Assembly (NCBI RefSeq): GCF_000718015.1
Contig: NZ_JODY01000002.1
Location: 248,001-312,000, forward strand
Source: Streptomyces catenulae
Lineage (GTDB): Bacteria > Actinomycetota > Actinomycetes > Streptomycetales > Streptomycetaceae
Direction of reading: 5' to 3'
Length of the DNA: 64,000 nucleotides
Part shown: one piece after another, positions 1-7,400 of the stretch
How positions within the stretch are numbered: position 1 is the first letter of the stretch
How the letters are laid out: every line of letters starts with the position of its first letter
The notes under the pieces: generated by a model
What the model was told of the DNA's origin: nothing
Databases searched by the model: none
What the model saw: the letters and a program-made list of their open reading frames with translations, nothing else
Made by a program: the position numbers and the translations under genes

Positions 1-696
1 GATGAGGAACGGGTGGACCGCACCGCGTTCGATGAGGCCGATGATCCCGATGACGTGGTCGCCGGAAGTGATGATCATGGCGAGGTAGAGCAGCGTCGAG
101 AGCAGACCGATCACGCCGACCGTGATCAACGCCCGGCCCGTGCGGGCGGAGACGCCGATGCGCCGCCGACGGCGTCCGAGGACGATGGCCAGCACGTTGC
201 CGCCGGTGAACCCGGCGAAGGCGCCCATGCTGTGGTACTCACCGGTGCCGTCCTTGAGGGCCTCGCCCGATCCGGGATACAGCGCGAGCAGTACGCCGCC
301 GACCGCCAGCAGCGCGGCGGGGACGAGCACCGCCCACCGGCGCCCGTGTGCCAGGTCCCGCAGAGCGGCCACCCCGGCCAGGACGGTGATCCCGAAGAGG
401 AAGAACCCGGCGTTCATCACCCAGGCCAGCGGCGAGTACATGTACTGGCCGAACAGGGTCGACGGCCCGTGGACGCCCAGGTTGCTGATGAAGTTGTAGG
501 TGTAGCTGTAGGCGGGACGGGTCCACGCGGCGGCGGAGATGAACTCCCCCAGCAGGAAAATCACCGGTCCGGCGATCAGCAGCGCTCCCGCCACACGGCG
601 CTGAGGCCGGGGTCCGTCCGCGTGGCCGTTCTCCTGCTCGTTCGTCGGCGGCTTCGCGCGCCGCACGGTGGCACGCACGGTCGTGTCTTCGGTCAT
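1..696 (-). CDS. DUF998 family membrane protein (3' end outside window)
   Basis: An open frame runs on the minus strand from an ATG at 694-696 to the window edge, giving 232 residues with no stop. After a charged cytoplasmic N-terminus of about 35 residues come several hydrophobic segments. Between the first two lie an exported-looking Tyr/Asn/Gly stretch (SYTYNFISNLGV) and a conserved-looking DGTGEYHSMGAF motif. This arrangement matches the DUF998 family of multi-pass membrane proteins, whose function is unknown. A purine-rich AGAAAG lies about 9 bases upstream of the ATG. The gene is divergent from a TetR-family regulator, and the shared intergenic region carries a candidate operator inside its promoter, so it is probably the TetR target. 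The frame lacked a stop in the window, so the C-terminus is missing. Confidence 0.8.
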   Translation of the reverse strand, partial: MTEDTTVRATVRRAKPPTNEQENGHADGPRPQRRVAGALLIAGPVIFLLGEFISAAAWTRPAYSYTYNFISNLGVHGPSTLFGQYMYSPLAWVMNAGFFLFGITVLAGVAALRDLAHGRRWAVLVPAALLAVGGVLLALYPGSGEALKDGTGEYHSMGAFAGFTGGNVLAIVLGRRRRRIGVSARTGRALITVGVIGLLSTLLYLAMIITSGDHVIGIIGLIERGAVHPFLI

Positions 697-857
697 CGGC
701 GTCGTCTTTCTGGTGAAGGGCTGGGCGCGCGCTCGTACCGGCTGACGGCAACTCGTACCGACTGACGGCAGGCGGACGCTCCGCCTCGGGGATGACAGGC
801 GGCGGCACAGCGGTCTGCCGTCGGAACGCCCACTGCCGAGCGATTAACTTCACTCGG

Positions 858-887
858 ACTCTAACTAACCCAAGTATAGTTTTACAA
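858..887 (-). promoter_or_regulatory. Candidate sigma-HrdB-type promoter of the DUF998 gene
   Basis: On the minus strand a TTGTAA hexamer (882-887) and a TAGAGT hexamer (858-863) are separated by 18 bases. TAGAGT is a good Streptomyces -10 box. Transcription would start near 851 and leave a leader of about 155 bases. This is inferred from sequence only. Confidence 0.45.
863..881. promoter_or_regulatory. Candidate TetR operator
   Basis: AACTA and TAGTT form a perfect 5-bp inverted repeat with a 9-base spacer (AACTAACCCAAGTATAGTT). It sits between the -35 and -10 boxes of the DUF998 promoter and 41 bases before the TetR start codon. A second, wider inverted pair (CTTCAC at 848-853, GTGAAG at 891-896) flanks it. 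This is typical placement for a TetR repressor that controls its divergent neighbour and itself. Confidence 0.45.
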
Positions 888-922
888 CCGGTGAAGATAG
901 TGATCGAGGGTAGGGTGAGGGC

Positions 923-1531
923 ATGGTGGATTCAGTGCCCGTGGGGCGTCGTGAGCGCAAGAAAGCCGCTACGAGGGCGGCGATCCTGGATGCGGCGACG
1001 GCACTCTTCCTCGACCGCGGCTTCGATGACGTGACGGTGCGCGAGATCGCCGACAAGGCGGATGTGACACCCAAGACGGTCTTCACGCACTTCCCGCACA
1101 AGGAGGCGCTCGTCTTCAGTGACGAGGGCGAACGGCACGAGCGGCTCATCGCCGCGGTGCGGGACCGCACACCGGGGGCCTCGATCTCCGAAGCGCTGAA
1201 GGCGCATTACCTCGACGAGATCACCGCGCTGAAGACCGAGCCGCAGAGCCGGATCCTTGCGCTGATGAACCGCACACCCTCCCTGATCGACTACGCGGAG
1301 AAGATGTGGCTGCGTCACGAGGACGCGCTGATCGCCACGCTCACCGAGGAGTTCGGGCTCGACGAGCCGAGCGAGGAGATCCGCTTCTATGTACGTTTCG
1401 CGCTGCAGATCCAGCTCATCGCGGTGCGCGAGGAGGACCCGGAATCGTCCGTGACCGCCGGCTTCCGATTCCTCGACCAGGGCTGGGCGCACCACAACGA
1501 GGGCCGACACCAGGGCCCGTCGCGAAAGTGA
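923..1531 (+). CDS. TetR/AcrR family transcriptional regulator
   Basis: A 202-residue protein with the classic TetR N-terminal domain. The helix-turn-helix spans about residues 37-58 (VTVREIADKADVTPKTVFTHFP), followed by the usual start of helix 4. The remainder is the variable ligand-binding and dimerisation domain, with no recognisable ligand signature. Length is normal for the family. The ATG at 923 follows a GAGGG/GTGAGGG purine stretch. The gene is divergent from the DUF998 membrane protein, with a palindrome between them, so it most likely represses that gene in response to a small molecule. The ligand is not predictable from the sequence. Confidence 0.9.
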   Translation: MVDSVPVGRRERKKAATRAAILDAATALFLDRGFDDVTVREIADKADVTPKTVFTHFPHKEALVFSDEGERHERLIAAVRDRTPGASISEALKAHYLDEITALKTEPQSRILALMNRTPSLIDYAEKMWLRHEDALIATLTEEFGLDEPSEEIRFYVRFALQIQLIAVREEDPESSVTAGFRFLDQGWAHHNEGRHQGPSRK

Positions 1532-1599
1532 CACCGTCAGCCGCCGTTGAGGACGAGGTACCGGTGGGCCTTACGATCCCGCGTCTGCGCAGCTAAGAG

Positions 1600-2200
1600 T
1601 CACCTGCCCGCCCACCTGCATACCGGTCGAGGCCGGATCAACTTGCGGAGTCGGGAGCGGTACTCGCCCGGGGCCATGCCTCGGGTACGTCTGAAGGCAC
1701 GCCTGAAAGCGTGCGGAGAGCCGTATCCGACCGCGCCGAAGACCGACTCGCCCGGTCGTCGGTATCGCGGAGCCGGACGGACGCCAGGTCGATGCGCCAC
1801 TGCGTCACATACGCGCCCGGCGTCTGTCCGAGGGCGGACCGAACGCCTGGACAGCGTCGCCCGGGAGACGCTCGTCGCGGCGGCCAGGGTCTCCGTGGTC
1901 CATGGGTCCATGGGTGTTCCGGTCGGGCGTGGACACATACCAGGGCGTCGCGCACGACCGGATCACGCATCGCTCCCAGCCATGAGCCGGACCGCTCCTG
2001 CGGGTGGCGGGCCAGCCAGGCGCGTACGAACTGAACGAGCAGCAGGCCGACGATGCTGTTGACGGCGGCGGTACCGATCCGCGGCTGTGCGAACTCGGCA
2101 GCGAGAAGTTCGACGGCCGTTCCGGTGACGACGTGGGCGCCTTCACGCGCGAGAGGCGCCGCACGCCGAGCAGACGCCGCTGCCCGGAAGAGGAGCTCGG
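1600..2200 (-). pseudogene. AraC family regulator (cupin-type), decayed by three frameshifts
   Basis: Read 5' to 3' on the minus strand, recognisable AraC sequence jumps between frames. The first block (about 2200-1912) is the end of a cupin-type ligand domain, ending in ARPEHPW. The HTH continues in another frame as WTTETLAAATSVSRATLSRR, returns to the first frame as ALGQTPGAYVTQWRIDLASVRL, and shifts again for ESVFGAVGYGSPHAFRRAFRR and GMAPGEYRSR. The first shift is explained exactly by a tandem 8-bp duplication, GGTCCATG at 1897-1904 and 1905-1912. The second, near 1835-1846, is a net loss of two bases. The third, near 1755-1762, is a net loss of one. The 5' half of the cupin domain is missing, cut off near the end of yjbQ. 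No functional product is expected. Confidence 0.85.
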
Positions 2201-2623
2201 TCAGCCCAGGAAGCTCAAGCGCACCTCCCGCCGTGGGTTGTCGACGTTCGTGTCGACCAGGCAGACCGACTGCCATGTCCCCAGTGCCAGGCGGCCGCCG
2301 AGGACGGGGAGGGTTGCGTGGGGTGGGACGAGGGCGGGGAGGACGTGGTCGCGGCCGTGGCCGGGGGTGCCGTGGCGGTGCTGCCAGCGGTTGTCGGCCG
2401 GGAGGAGGGTGCGGAGGGCGGCGAGGAGGTCGTCGTCGCTCCCGGCGCCGGTCTCCAGGATGGCGATACCTGCGGTGGCATGCGGGACGAAGACATTGAG
2501 CAGACCGTCGCCGTCCGGGGCGACCTCCCGGAGGAAGGCGTCGCAGTCGGCGGTGAGGTCCGCGACGGTTTCGTGGGAGCCGGTGGTGACGCTCAGGGTG
2601 CGGGTGGTGAATGCGGTGCTCAT
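2201..2623 (-). CDS. yjbQ: YjbQ/UPF0047 family protein
   Basis: A 140-residue single-domain protein of the YjbQ (UPF0047) family, sometimes described as a secondary thiamine-phosphate synthase. Family features visible are the GLLNVFVPHATAGIAI block, with the conserved histidine of the usual H-T/A-S/T-A-G motif, the NRWQHR segment, and the GTWQSVCLVDTNV segment followed by PRREVRLSFLG at the C-terminus. Length matches the family. The protein is cytoplasmic, with no signal or membrane segment. The gene stands alone on the minus strand, and its stop codon abuts the remains of the AraC pseudogene. The start at 2623 has no strong ribosome site. The physiological role in actinomycetes is uncertain. 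Confidence 0.88.
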   Translation of the reverse strand: MSTAFTTRTLSVTTGSHETVADLTADCDAFLREVAPDGDGLLNVFVPHATAGIAILETGAGSDDDLLAALRTLLPADNRWQHRHGTPGHGRDHVLPALVPPHATLPVLGGRLALGTWQSVCLVDTNVDNPRREVRLSFLG

Positions 2624-2851
2624 GTAGCCATTGTGGGGCGGGGGTGGGGTGCGGTGCGGGAGGGGGCGGGCGGCTGGTCGGTAGACCCGGGCGCCTGCGC
2701 TTGCGTCAGAGCGCGTACCAGTGAGCCCCCGAGGGACACGTTCCGGCGAGCTTCCGGCAAAGCACGTTCCGGCGGCCGCAGGAAGCGCTCACCTGACATT
2801 CCGGCGCCCCGCAATGTGTCCGCAATAAATATCCATCTGCCGAGACGATGA

Positions 2852-2881
2852 TTGACCCGTTCGCGAGGGCGCGGATACGTT
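2852..2881 (+). promoter_or_regulatory. Promoter of the polycysteine leader and ssu operon
   Basis: TTGACC (2852-2857), an 18-base spacer and TACGTT (2876-2881) make a good vegetative-type promoter. Only six bases separate the -10 box from the ATG at 2888, so transcription would start at or next to the A of that ATG. This predicts a leaderless message. The promoter lies where the transcript needed by the downstream sulfonate genes should begin. Confidence 0.6.
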
Positions 2882-2887
2882 CGACGC

Positions 2888-3031
2888 ATGTGGATGCCAG
2901 CCTTGCTCACGACGCGTGGTCATATCGACCTGCTGCGAGTGACGTCTGCCGCGTGTTGTCGCGGCGGTGTGCGGGGCTGTGCGGGGCGGTGTTGCCGCGG
3001 TGGCGATTTCGAGGCCAGTTGTAGCCGCTGA
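2888..3031 (+). CDS. Polycysteine leader peptide (cysteine attenuator)
   Basis: A 47-residue short ORF in the leader of the sulfonate operon, from ATG 2888 (or the in-frame ATG 2894). Residues 7-21 (LTTRGHIDLLRVTSA) match the motif seen in actinobacterial 'putative leader peptides', which precede sulfur genes. It contains six cysteines: codons at 2954, 2957, 2978, 2990, 2993 and 3020. Five are UGU, the less favoured Cys codon in high-GC genomes, and two pairs are adjacent. The predicted start site coincides with the ATG, so it is probably leaderless. In mycobacteria, leaderless polycysteine ORFs act as cysteine-responsive attenuators: ribosomes slowed at Cys codons raise expression of the downstream genes. 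The same role is inferred here for ssuCBAD. Confidence 0.75.
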   Translation: MWMPALLTTRGHIDLLRVTSAACCRGGVRGCAGRCCRGGDFEASCSR

Positions 3032-3333
3032 CGGCCGTCGCGAAGTAGCGACGTGAACTGACCGCTGACGAGCGGTATAGCGGTATATCCCTCACCTCGC
3101 GCCTCCTCTCCCCCTCCCCCTCCCCCTCTTCCTCCCCTCCCCCCACCTCCCGTGAATCGGTGGATTCGTGGAATTCCCACCCCTGGTGGTGAGTTCGCGT
3201 CGCGTCCGAGCCGCGGTGCATGCATTCCGTACGGCGACATTTCCCTACCTCGCCACGCTTTGTCCTTCGCAGCTGGCAGCAATTTCCCCTTCAAGGCAGC
3301 CTTTCCCCCGGGCTGCCGACCCTGGAGTTTCCG
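3032..3333 (+). promoter_or_regulatory. ssu leader region between leader peptide and ssuC
   Basis: These 302 bases hold no convincing gene. They contain a perfect tandem 8-bp repeat (AGCGGTAT at 3071-3078 and 3079-3086), a 50-base pyrimidine tract (3102-3151), and an inverted repeat GAATC-ggtg-GATTC (3154-3167). The ssuC ribosome site is GGAG at 3324-3327. The repeated CUCC of the pyrimidine tract is complementary to it and could sequester it, which is inference only. An in-frame upstream ATG at 3220 would extend ssuC by 38 residues, but has no ribosome site and adds unfamily-like sequence. Confidence 0.5.
3102..3151. repeat. Polypyrimidine/polypurine tract with G-quadruplex potential
   Basis: The plus strand is C and T only except for one A at 3145, with runs such as CCCCC-T-CCCCC. 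The complementary strand carries at least six runs of three or more G within 50 bases, enough for a G-quadruplex. It lies in the transcribed leader of the ssu operon. Confidence 0.7.
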
Positions 3334-4227
3334 ATGAGTCTTGGCCTCAGCCCTAGATCAGCAGGACCGGCGCCGCCCCTCGGGTCGGCGGCGGCACCGG
3401 TCACAGGAACCGCCCCGCGGCCACCCGAGTTGGAGCCGGTCGTCGCCGTCTCCGGGCGTCGGCGCGGGGTACCCCGATGGTTGCGGCGGGTGACAGGGCC
3501 GGTCGCGCTGTTGGTCGTGTGGCAGTTGCTCAGCGCGACGGGGGTGCTCCAGGAGGATGTGCTCGCCTCGCCCGGGGCCATTGCCCGGACTGCCGCGGGG
3601 CTCGTCGCGGACGGGACGTTGCCGTCGGCGATGGTGGTGTCGTTGCAGCGGGTTGCCGTCGGGCTGGTGCTCGGCGGAGTGGTCGGCACCGTTCTGGCGT
3701 TGCTTTCCGGGCTCTCGCGGGTCGGGGAGGATCTGATCGATGCGACGGTACAGATGCTGCGGTCCATTCCGTGGGTGGGTGTCATTCCGCTCTTCATCAT
3801 CTGGCTGGGGATCGGCGAGGCGCCGAAGATCGCGCTGATTGCGCTGGGGGTCGCGTTCCATCTGTATCTGAATGTGTATGCCGGAATCCGGGGCGTGGAC
3901 GCGCAATTGGTCGAGGCGGGTACGTCGTTGGGGCTCGGGAGGTGGGGGCTTGTGCGGCATGTGGTGTTGCCGGGTGCGTTGCCCGGGGCGATGACGGGTT
4001 TGCGGTATTCGCTGGCGACCGCCTGGCTGGCACTGGTCTTCGGTGAGCAGGTGAATGCCGATGACGGTCTCGGGTTTCTGATGAATCAGGCCCGGGAGTT
4101 TTTCCGTACCGATGTGATCGTGGTGTGTCTGGTGGTCTATGCGCTGCTCGGCCTGCTTGCCGATTTTCTCGTCCGCACCCTGGAAAGGCTGTTGCTGCAA
4201 TGGCGACCGACATTCACCGGAAAGTGA
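3334..4227 (+). CDS. ssuC: Sulfonate ABC transporter permease SsuC
   Basis: A 297-residue inner-membrane permease of the BPD_transp_1 type, family SsuC/TauC/nitrate. It has about six hydrophobic segments after a 50-residue Pro/Ala-rich cytoplasmic N-terminus. The EAA loop that contacts the ATPase is clear (EAGTSLGLGRWGLVRHVVLP, followed by GALPGAMTGLR). The start at 3334 is chosen because GGAG lies six bases upstream and nothing upstream resembles the family. It is the first gene of ssuC-ssuB-ssuA-ssuD and overlaps ssuB by 28 bases. It would import alkanesulfonates as a sulfur source. The substrate is inferred from the neighbouring ssuD monooxygenase. Expression is probably controlled by the polycysteine leader upstream. 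Confidence 0.9.
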   Translation: MSLGLSPRSAGPAPPLGSAAAPVTGTAPRPPELEPVVAVSGRRRGVPRWLRRVTGPVALLVVWQLLSATGVLQEDVLASPGAIARTAAGLVADGTLPSAMVVSLQRVAVGLVLGGVVGTVLALLSGLSRVGEDLIDATVQMLRSIPWVGVIPLFIIWLGIGEAPKIALIALGVAFHLYLNVYAGIRGVDAQLVEAGTSLGLGRWGLVRHVVLPGALPGAMTGLRYSLATAWLALVFGEQVNADDGLGFLMNQAREFFRTDVIVVCLVVYALLGLLADFLVRTLERLLLQWRPTFTGK

Positions 4228-5021
4228 GCCCGGGGCCGGGAGAAACCGTCCCGGACGAGGGCCGGGCGGCGGCCGTCCGCGCCCGTGGGCTGGTGCGGGA
4301 ATTCGGCGGGCGGCGGGTGATCGACGGGCTGGAACTGACGCTGGCACCAGGTGAGTTCGTGGCATTGCTGGGGCGCAGCGGATGCGGGAAGTCCACGCTG
4401 CTGCGGGTGCTGGCGGGGCTCGACCGGGAGATCGGTGGCGAGGTGTGGGTGCCGCGCCGGAAGGCGGTGGCGTTCCAGGCGCCGCGGCTGATGCCCTGGA
4501 AGAAGGTGTGGCGCAATGTGCTGCTGGGACTGCCGGGGCGTCCCGAACGTGCCGTGGCGGAGCGGGCGTTGGCGGAGGTCGGGCTGGGGCACCGGTCCGA
4601 CGCCTGGCCGCGGACGCTCTCCGGTGGCGAGGCGCAGCGTGCCTCGCTGGCCCGGGCGCTGGTGCGGGAGCCGGATCTGCTGCTGCTCGACGAGCCGTTC
4701 GGGGCGCTGGACGCGCTGACCCGGATCACCGCGCAGCGGCTGGTCGCGGAGGTGTGGCGGCAGCGGGGCTGCGCGGTGTTGCTGGTCACCCATGACGTGG
4801 ACGAGGCGCTGCTGCTCGCGGACCGTGCGCTGGTGATGGACGAGGGCCGGATCGCGTACGAGACGCCGATCGCGCTGCCCCGACCGCGTACGCCCGCCGA
4901 TCCTGGGTTCGCGGAGCTGCGCACCCGGTTGCTGGACCGCCTCGGGGTGGCGGAGTCGGCGGGTGACGGTGGCGCCGCCTCCGGGAGTGAGCCCGTCGCG
5001 GTGGGCGGGGCGGCGCGATGA
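4200..5021 (+). CDS. ssuB: Sulfonate ABC transporter ATP-binding protein SsuB
   Basis: A 273-residue ABC ATPase with all motifs intact: Walker A GRSGCGKST at residues 58-66, signature LSGGEAQR, Walker B LLLLDEPFGALD and H-loop VTHDVDEA. Like other SsuB/TauB proteins it ends in a short Pro-rich extension. The ATG at 4200 (MATDIHRK) lies inside the end of ssuC, with GGAAAGG about 11 bases upstream. A longer reading from 4125 would add residues encoded entirely within ssuC and is unlikely. It energises the SsuC permease for alkanesulfonate uptake. Confidence 0.9.
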   Translation: MATDIHRKVSPGPGETVPDEGRAAAVRARGLVREFGGRRVIDGLELTLAPGEFVALLGRSGCGKSTLLRVLAGLDREIGGEVWVPRRKAVAFQAPRLMPWKKVWRNVLLGLPGRPERAVAERALAEVGLGHRSDAWPRTLSGGEAQRASLARALVREPDLLLLDEPFGALDALTRITAQRLVAEVWRQRGCAVLLVTHDVDEALLLADRALVMDEGRIAYETPIALPRPRTPADPGFAELRTRLLDRLGVAESAGDGGAASGSEPVAVGGAAR

Positions 5022-6103
5022 CGGTGGCAGCGGAAGGGAGCGGACAGTTGGCGGGAGTACGTGGTCGGCGGCTTGCCGGGGCGGCGTTGTTGGTGCCGCT
5101 CGTGGCATTGCTGGCCGCCTGCGGTGGCGCGTCGCGGGCGGACGGTGCGGCGGGCGGGCGCGGCGGCGATGTCGACGGGAAGGGGTCGCTGACCCTCAAC
5201 GTCGGTGATCAGAAGGGGGGTTCGGAGGCGATTCTGCGGGCCGCCGGGGAGCTGGACGGTCTGACGTACCGGATCAGGTGGTCGACGTTCACGTCCGGGC
5301 CGCCGCTGCTGGAGGCGGTGAACGCCGGTGCCGTGGACATCGGCGGGGTGGGCAACACTCCCCCGGTGTTCGCCGCGGCTGCCAGGTCGAAGATCAAGGT
5401 GGTGGCCGGTGCGCACAGCCGCGCCGAGGGCGATGCACTGCTGGTGCGGAAGGACTCCCCGCTGACGCGGACCGCGCAGCTCAAGGGCAGGTCGATCGCG
5501 GTGGCGCAGGGCAGTTCGGCGCACTACCAGCTTCTGGCACAGCTGCGGAAGGCGGGGCTCTCGCCGAAGGACGTCACGCTGAACTATCTCCAACCCGCCG
5601 ATGCGCTGGCCGCTTTCACCCTCGCCAAGGTGGACGCCTGGGCGATCTGGGACCCGTACACCTCGCAGGCGCTGGATCAGGCCGGTGCGCGGGTGCTCGC
5701 CACCGGGCAGGGCGTGGTCAACGGGCTGAGTTTCCAGGTGGCGGCGCCCGCCGCGCTCGGTGAGGCGAAGAAGGCGGCGGCGCTGAAGGACTACGTCGAG
5801 CGGCTGCGCCGGGCGCAGGACTGGGTGTACGCGCACCCGGACGCCTGGGCGAAGGTGTGGGCGCGGGAGACGGGTATGCCGCAGCGGGTGGCGTTGGACG
5901 CGGTCAGGCGGACCCGGGGCACGGCCGTGCAGGTCGCGTTGGACAAGGCTGCCGTCGCCTCCGAGCAGCGGATCGTCGACGCGTTCGCCCGTGAGGGGCT
6001 GATCCCTCGTTCCTTCGACTTCGGGGAGTTCGTCGACCCCCGTTTCAACCGCGATCTGCCGCCTTCGGGTACGGCACCGCGTTCCTACGGAAAGGCCCAC
6101 TGA
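5018..6103 (+). CDS. ssuA: Sulfonate ABC transporter substrate-binding lipoprotein SsuA
   Basis: A 361-residue periplasmic-binding-type lipoprotein. The signal peptide has Arg residues 15-18, a hydrophobic core and a lipobox LLAAC with the lipidated cysteine at residue 35. The mature part has the SsuA/NMT1-like fold signatures: YRIRWSTFTSGPPLLEAVNAGAVDIGGVGNTPPVFA, written here as two adjoining blocks (YRIRWSTFTSGPPLLEA and VNAGAVDIGGVGNTPP), then QGSSAHYQLLAQL and VDAWAIWDPYTSQAL. The ATG overlaps the ssuB stop (ATGA), so the two are translationally coupled. It delivers alkanesulfonates to SsuCB from outside the cell. Confidence 0.9.
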   Translation: MTVAAEGSGQLAGVRGRRLAGAALLVPLVALLAACGGASRADGAAGGRGGDVDGKGSLTLNVGDQKGGSEAILRAAGELDGLTYRIRWSTFTSGPPLLEAVNAGAVDIGGVGNTPPVFAAAARSKIKVVAGAHSRAEGDALLVRKDSPLTRTAQLKGRSIAVAQGSSAHYQLLAQLRKAGLSPKDVTLNYLQPADALAAFTLAKVDAWAIWDPYTSQALDQAGARVLATGQGVVNGLSFQVAAPAALGEAKKAAALKDYVERLRRAQDWVYAHPDAWAKVWARETGMPQRVALDAVRRTRGTAVQVALDKAAVASEQRIVDAFAREGLIPRSFDFGEFVDPRFNRDLPPSGTAPRSYGKAH

Positions 6104-6104
6104 C

Positions 6105-7310
6105 ATGTCCGTACATCTGCACTGGTTCCTGCCGACCGGCGGCGACGGGCGCACCCTGGTCGACCGGCACGCCTATACCGACGGCGGTATCAAGCGTGAC
6201 CGGATCACGCCGGTCAGCGGGGTGCGTGCGCCTGATGTCGAGTACCTCGCGCAGATCGCCAAGGCGGCCGAGCAGTTGGGTTTCGAGGCGGTGCTGACGC
6301 CGACCGGTACGTGGTGCGAGGACGCCTGGTTGACGACGACGGCGCTGACGCAGGTCACCGACCGGCTGAAGTTCCTGGTGGCGTTCCGGCCGGGGGTGAT
6401 CTCGCCGGTGCTGGCCGCGCAGATGGCCGCGACGTACCAGCGGCTCTCGCGCGGGCGGCTGCTGCTGAACGTGGTCACCGGCGGCGACTCCACCGAGCAG
6501 AAGCGGTTCGGCGATCATCTCGACCATGATCGGCGCTATGCCCGCACCGATGAGTTCCTCCAGGTCGTACGGGGTGTGTGGAGCGGGAAGCCGTTCGACT
6601 TCCACGGGGAGCACTACCAGGTGGAGGGCGGGCTGACGGCGCTGCCGCCGGATCCGCTGCCGCAGATCTTCTTCGGCGGTTCGTCGGCGGCGGCGGGGCC
6701 GGTGGCCGCGCGGAACGTCGATGTGTATCTGACCTGGGGTGAGCCGCCGGAGCAGGTGCGGCAGAAGATCGAGTGGATCCGGGGGCTGGCCGAGCAGGAG
6801 GGCCGTGAGGTCCGCTTCGGGATCCGGCTGCACACCATCTCCCGCGACTCGTCGAAGGAGGCGTGGGCGACCGCCGACCGGCTGCTCGGGGATCTGGATC
6901 CGGACACCGTGGCCGCGGCGCAGCAGGCTCTGGGGAAGAGCGAGTCGGTGGGTCAGCAGCGGATGCTGGCGCTGCACGGCGGCTCCCGGGACAAGCTGGA
7001 GATCGCGCCGAATCTGTGGGCCGGGGTCGGTCTGGTACGCGGTGGCGCCGGAACCGCGCTGGTCGGCAGTCATGCGGAGGTCGCCGACCGGATCGAGGAG
7101 TACCACGCGCTGGGCGTCGAGCACTTCGTTTTGTCCGGCTATCCGCATCTGGAGGAGGCGTACTGGTTCGGTGAGGGCGTCCGTCCCGAGCTGGCGGCGC
7201 GGGGGCTGCTCGCCGGGGTCCCGGCGCCGCTGGAGGGCGTCCCGGCGGCCAATGGCCGACCGGCGTCCGCGCCCGGCGGGGCGCCGCTGCTGGTCGCCGG
7301 CGGGCGCTGA
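6105..7310 (+). CDS. ssuD: FMNH2-dependent alkanesulfonate monooxygenase SsuD
   Basis: A 401-residue bacterial luciferase-like TIM-barrel enzyme, close to SsuD: N-terminal LHWFLPTGGD, LKFLVAFRPGVISP, RLLLNVVTGGDSTEQKRFGD, and IFFGGSSAAAGPVAA. It desulfonates C1-type alkanesulfonates to aldehyde and sulfite using reduced flavin. The C-terminal 40 residues are an Ala/Pro/Gly tail beyond the usual family length of about 380. It starts two bases after the ssuA stop, with GGAAAGG upstream. No ssuE-type NAD(P)H:FMN reductase is encoded nearby, so FMNH2 must come from elsewhere. Confidence 0.93.
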   Translation: MSVHLHWFLPTGGDGRTLVDRHAYTDGGIKRDRITPVSGVRAPDVEYLAQIAKAAEQLGFEAVLTPTGTWCEDAWLTTTALTQVTDRLKFLVAFRPGVISPVLAAQMAATYQRLSRGRLLLNVVTGGDSTEQKRFGDHLDHDRRYARTDEFLQVVRGVWSGKPFDFHGEHYQVEGGLTALPPDPLPQIFFGGSSAAAGPVAARNVDVYLTWGEPPEQVRQKIEWIRGLAEQEGREVRFGIRLHTISRDSSKEAWATADRLLGDLDPDTVAAAQQALGKSESVGQQRMLALHGGSRDKLEIAPNLWAGVGLVRGGAGTALVGSHAEVADRIEEYHALGVEHFVLSGYPHLEEAYWFGEGVRPELAARGLLAGVPAPLEGVPAANGRPASAPGGAPLLVAGGR

Positions 7311-7400
7311 GCCGTCGCCCGTCCCGGGGCGGTCGGGTCCGTTCCGTCACGTCGGTGGCGGTACGGGAAGATCCGGCCGCCCCGGGTGGTTGGTGCGGGC

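Noticed and set aside
2620-2910. Minus-strand frame of 96 residues overlapping the ssu promoter
   Set aside because: Overlaps the leader ORF and promoter; no ribosome site or family resemblance.
3220-3333. N-terminal extension of SsuC to ATG 3220
   Set aside because: No ribosome site for ATG 3220; extension is not permease-like, whereas ATG 3334 has GGAG six bases upstream.
4125-4199. Longer SsuB start at 4125
   Set aside because: The 25 extra residues are encoded inside ssuC and lack homology; ATG 4200 is more plausible.
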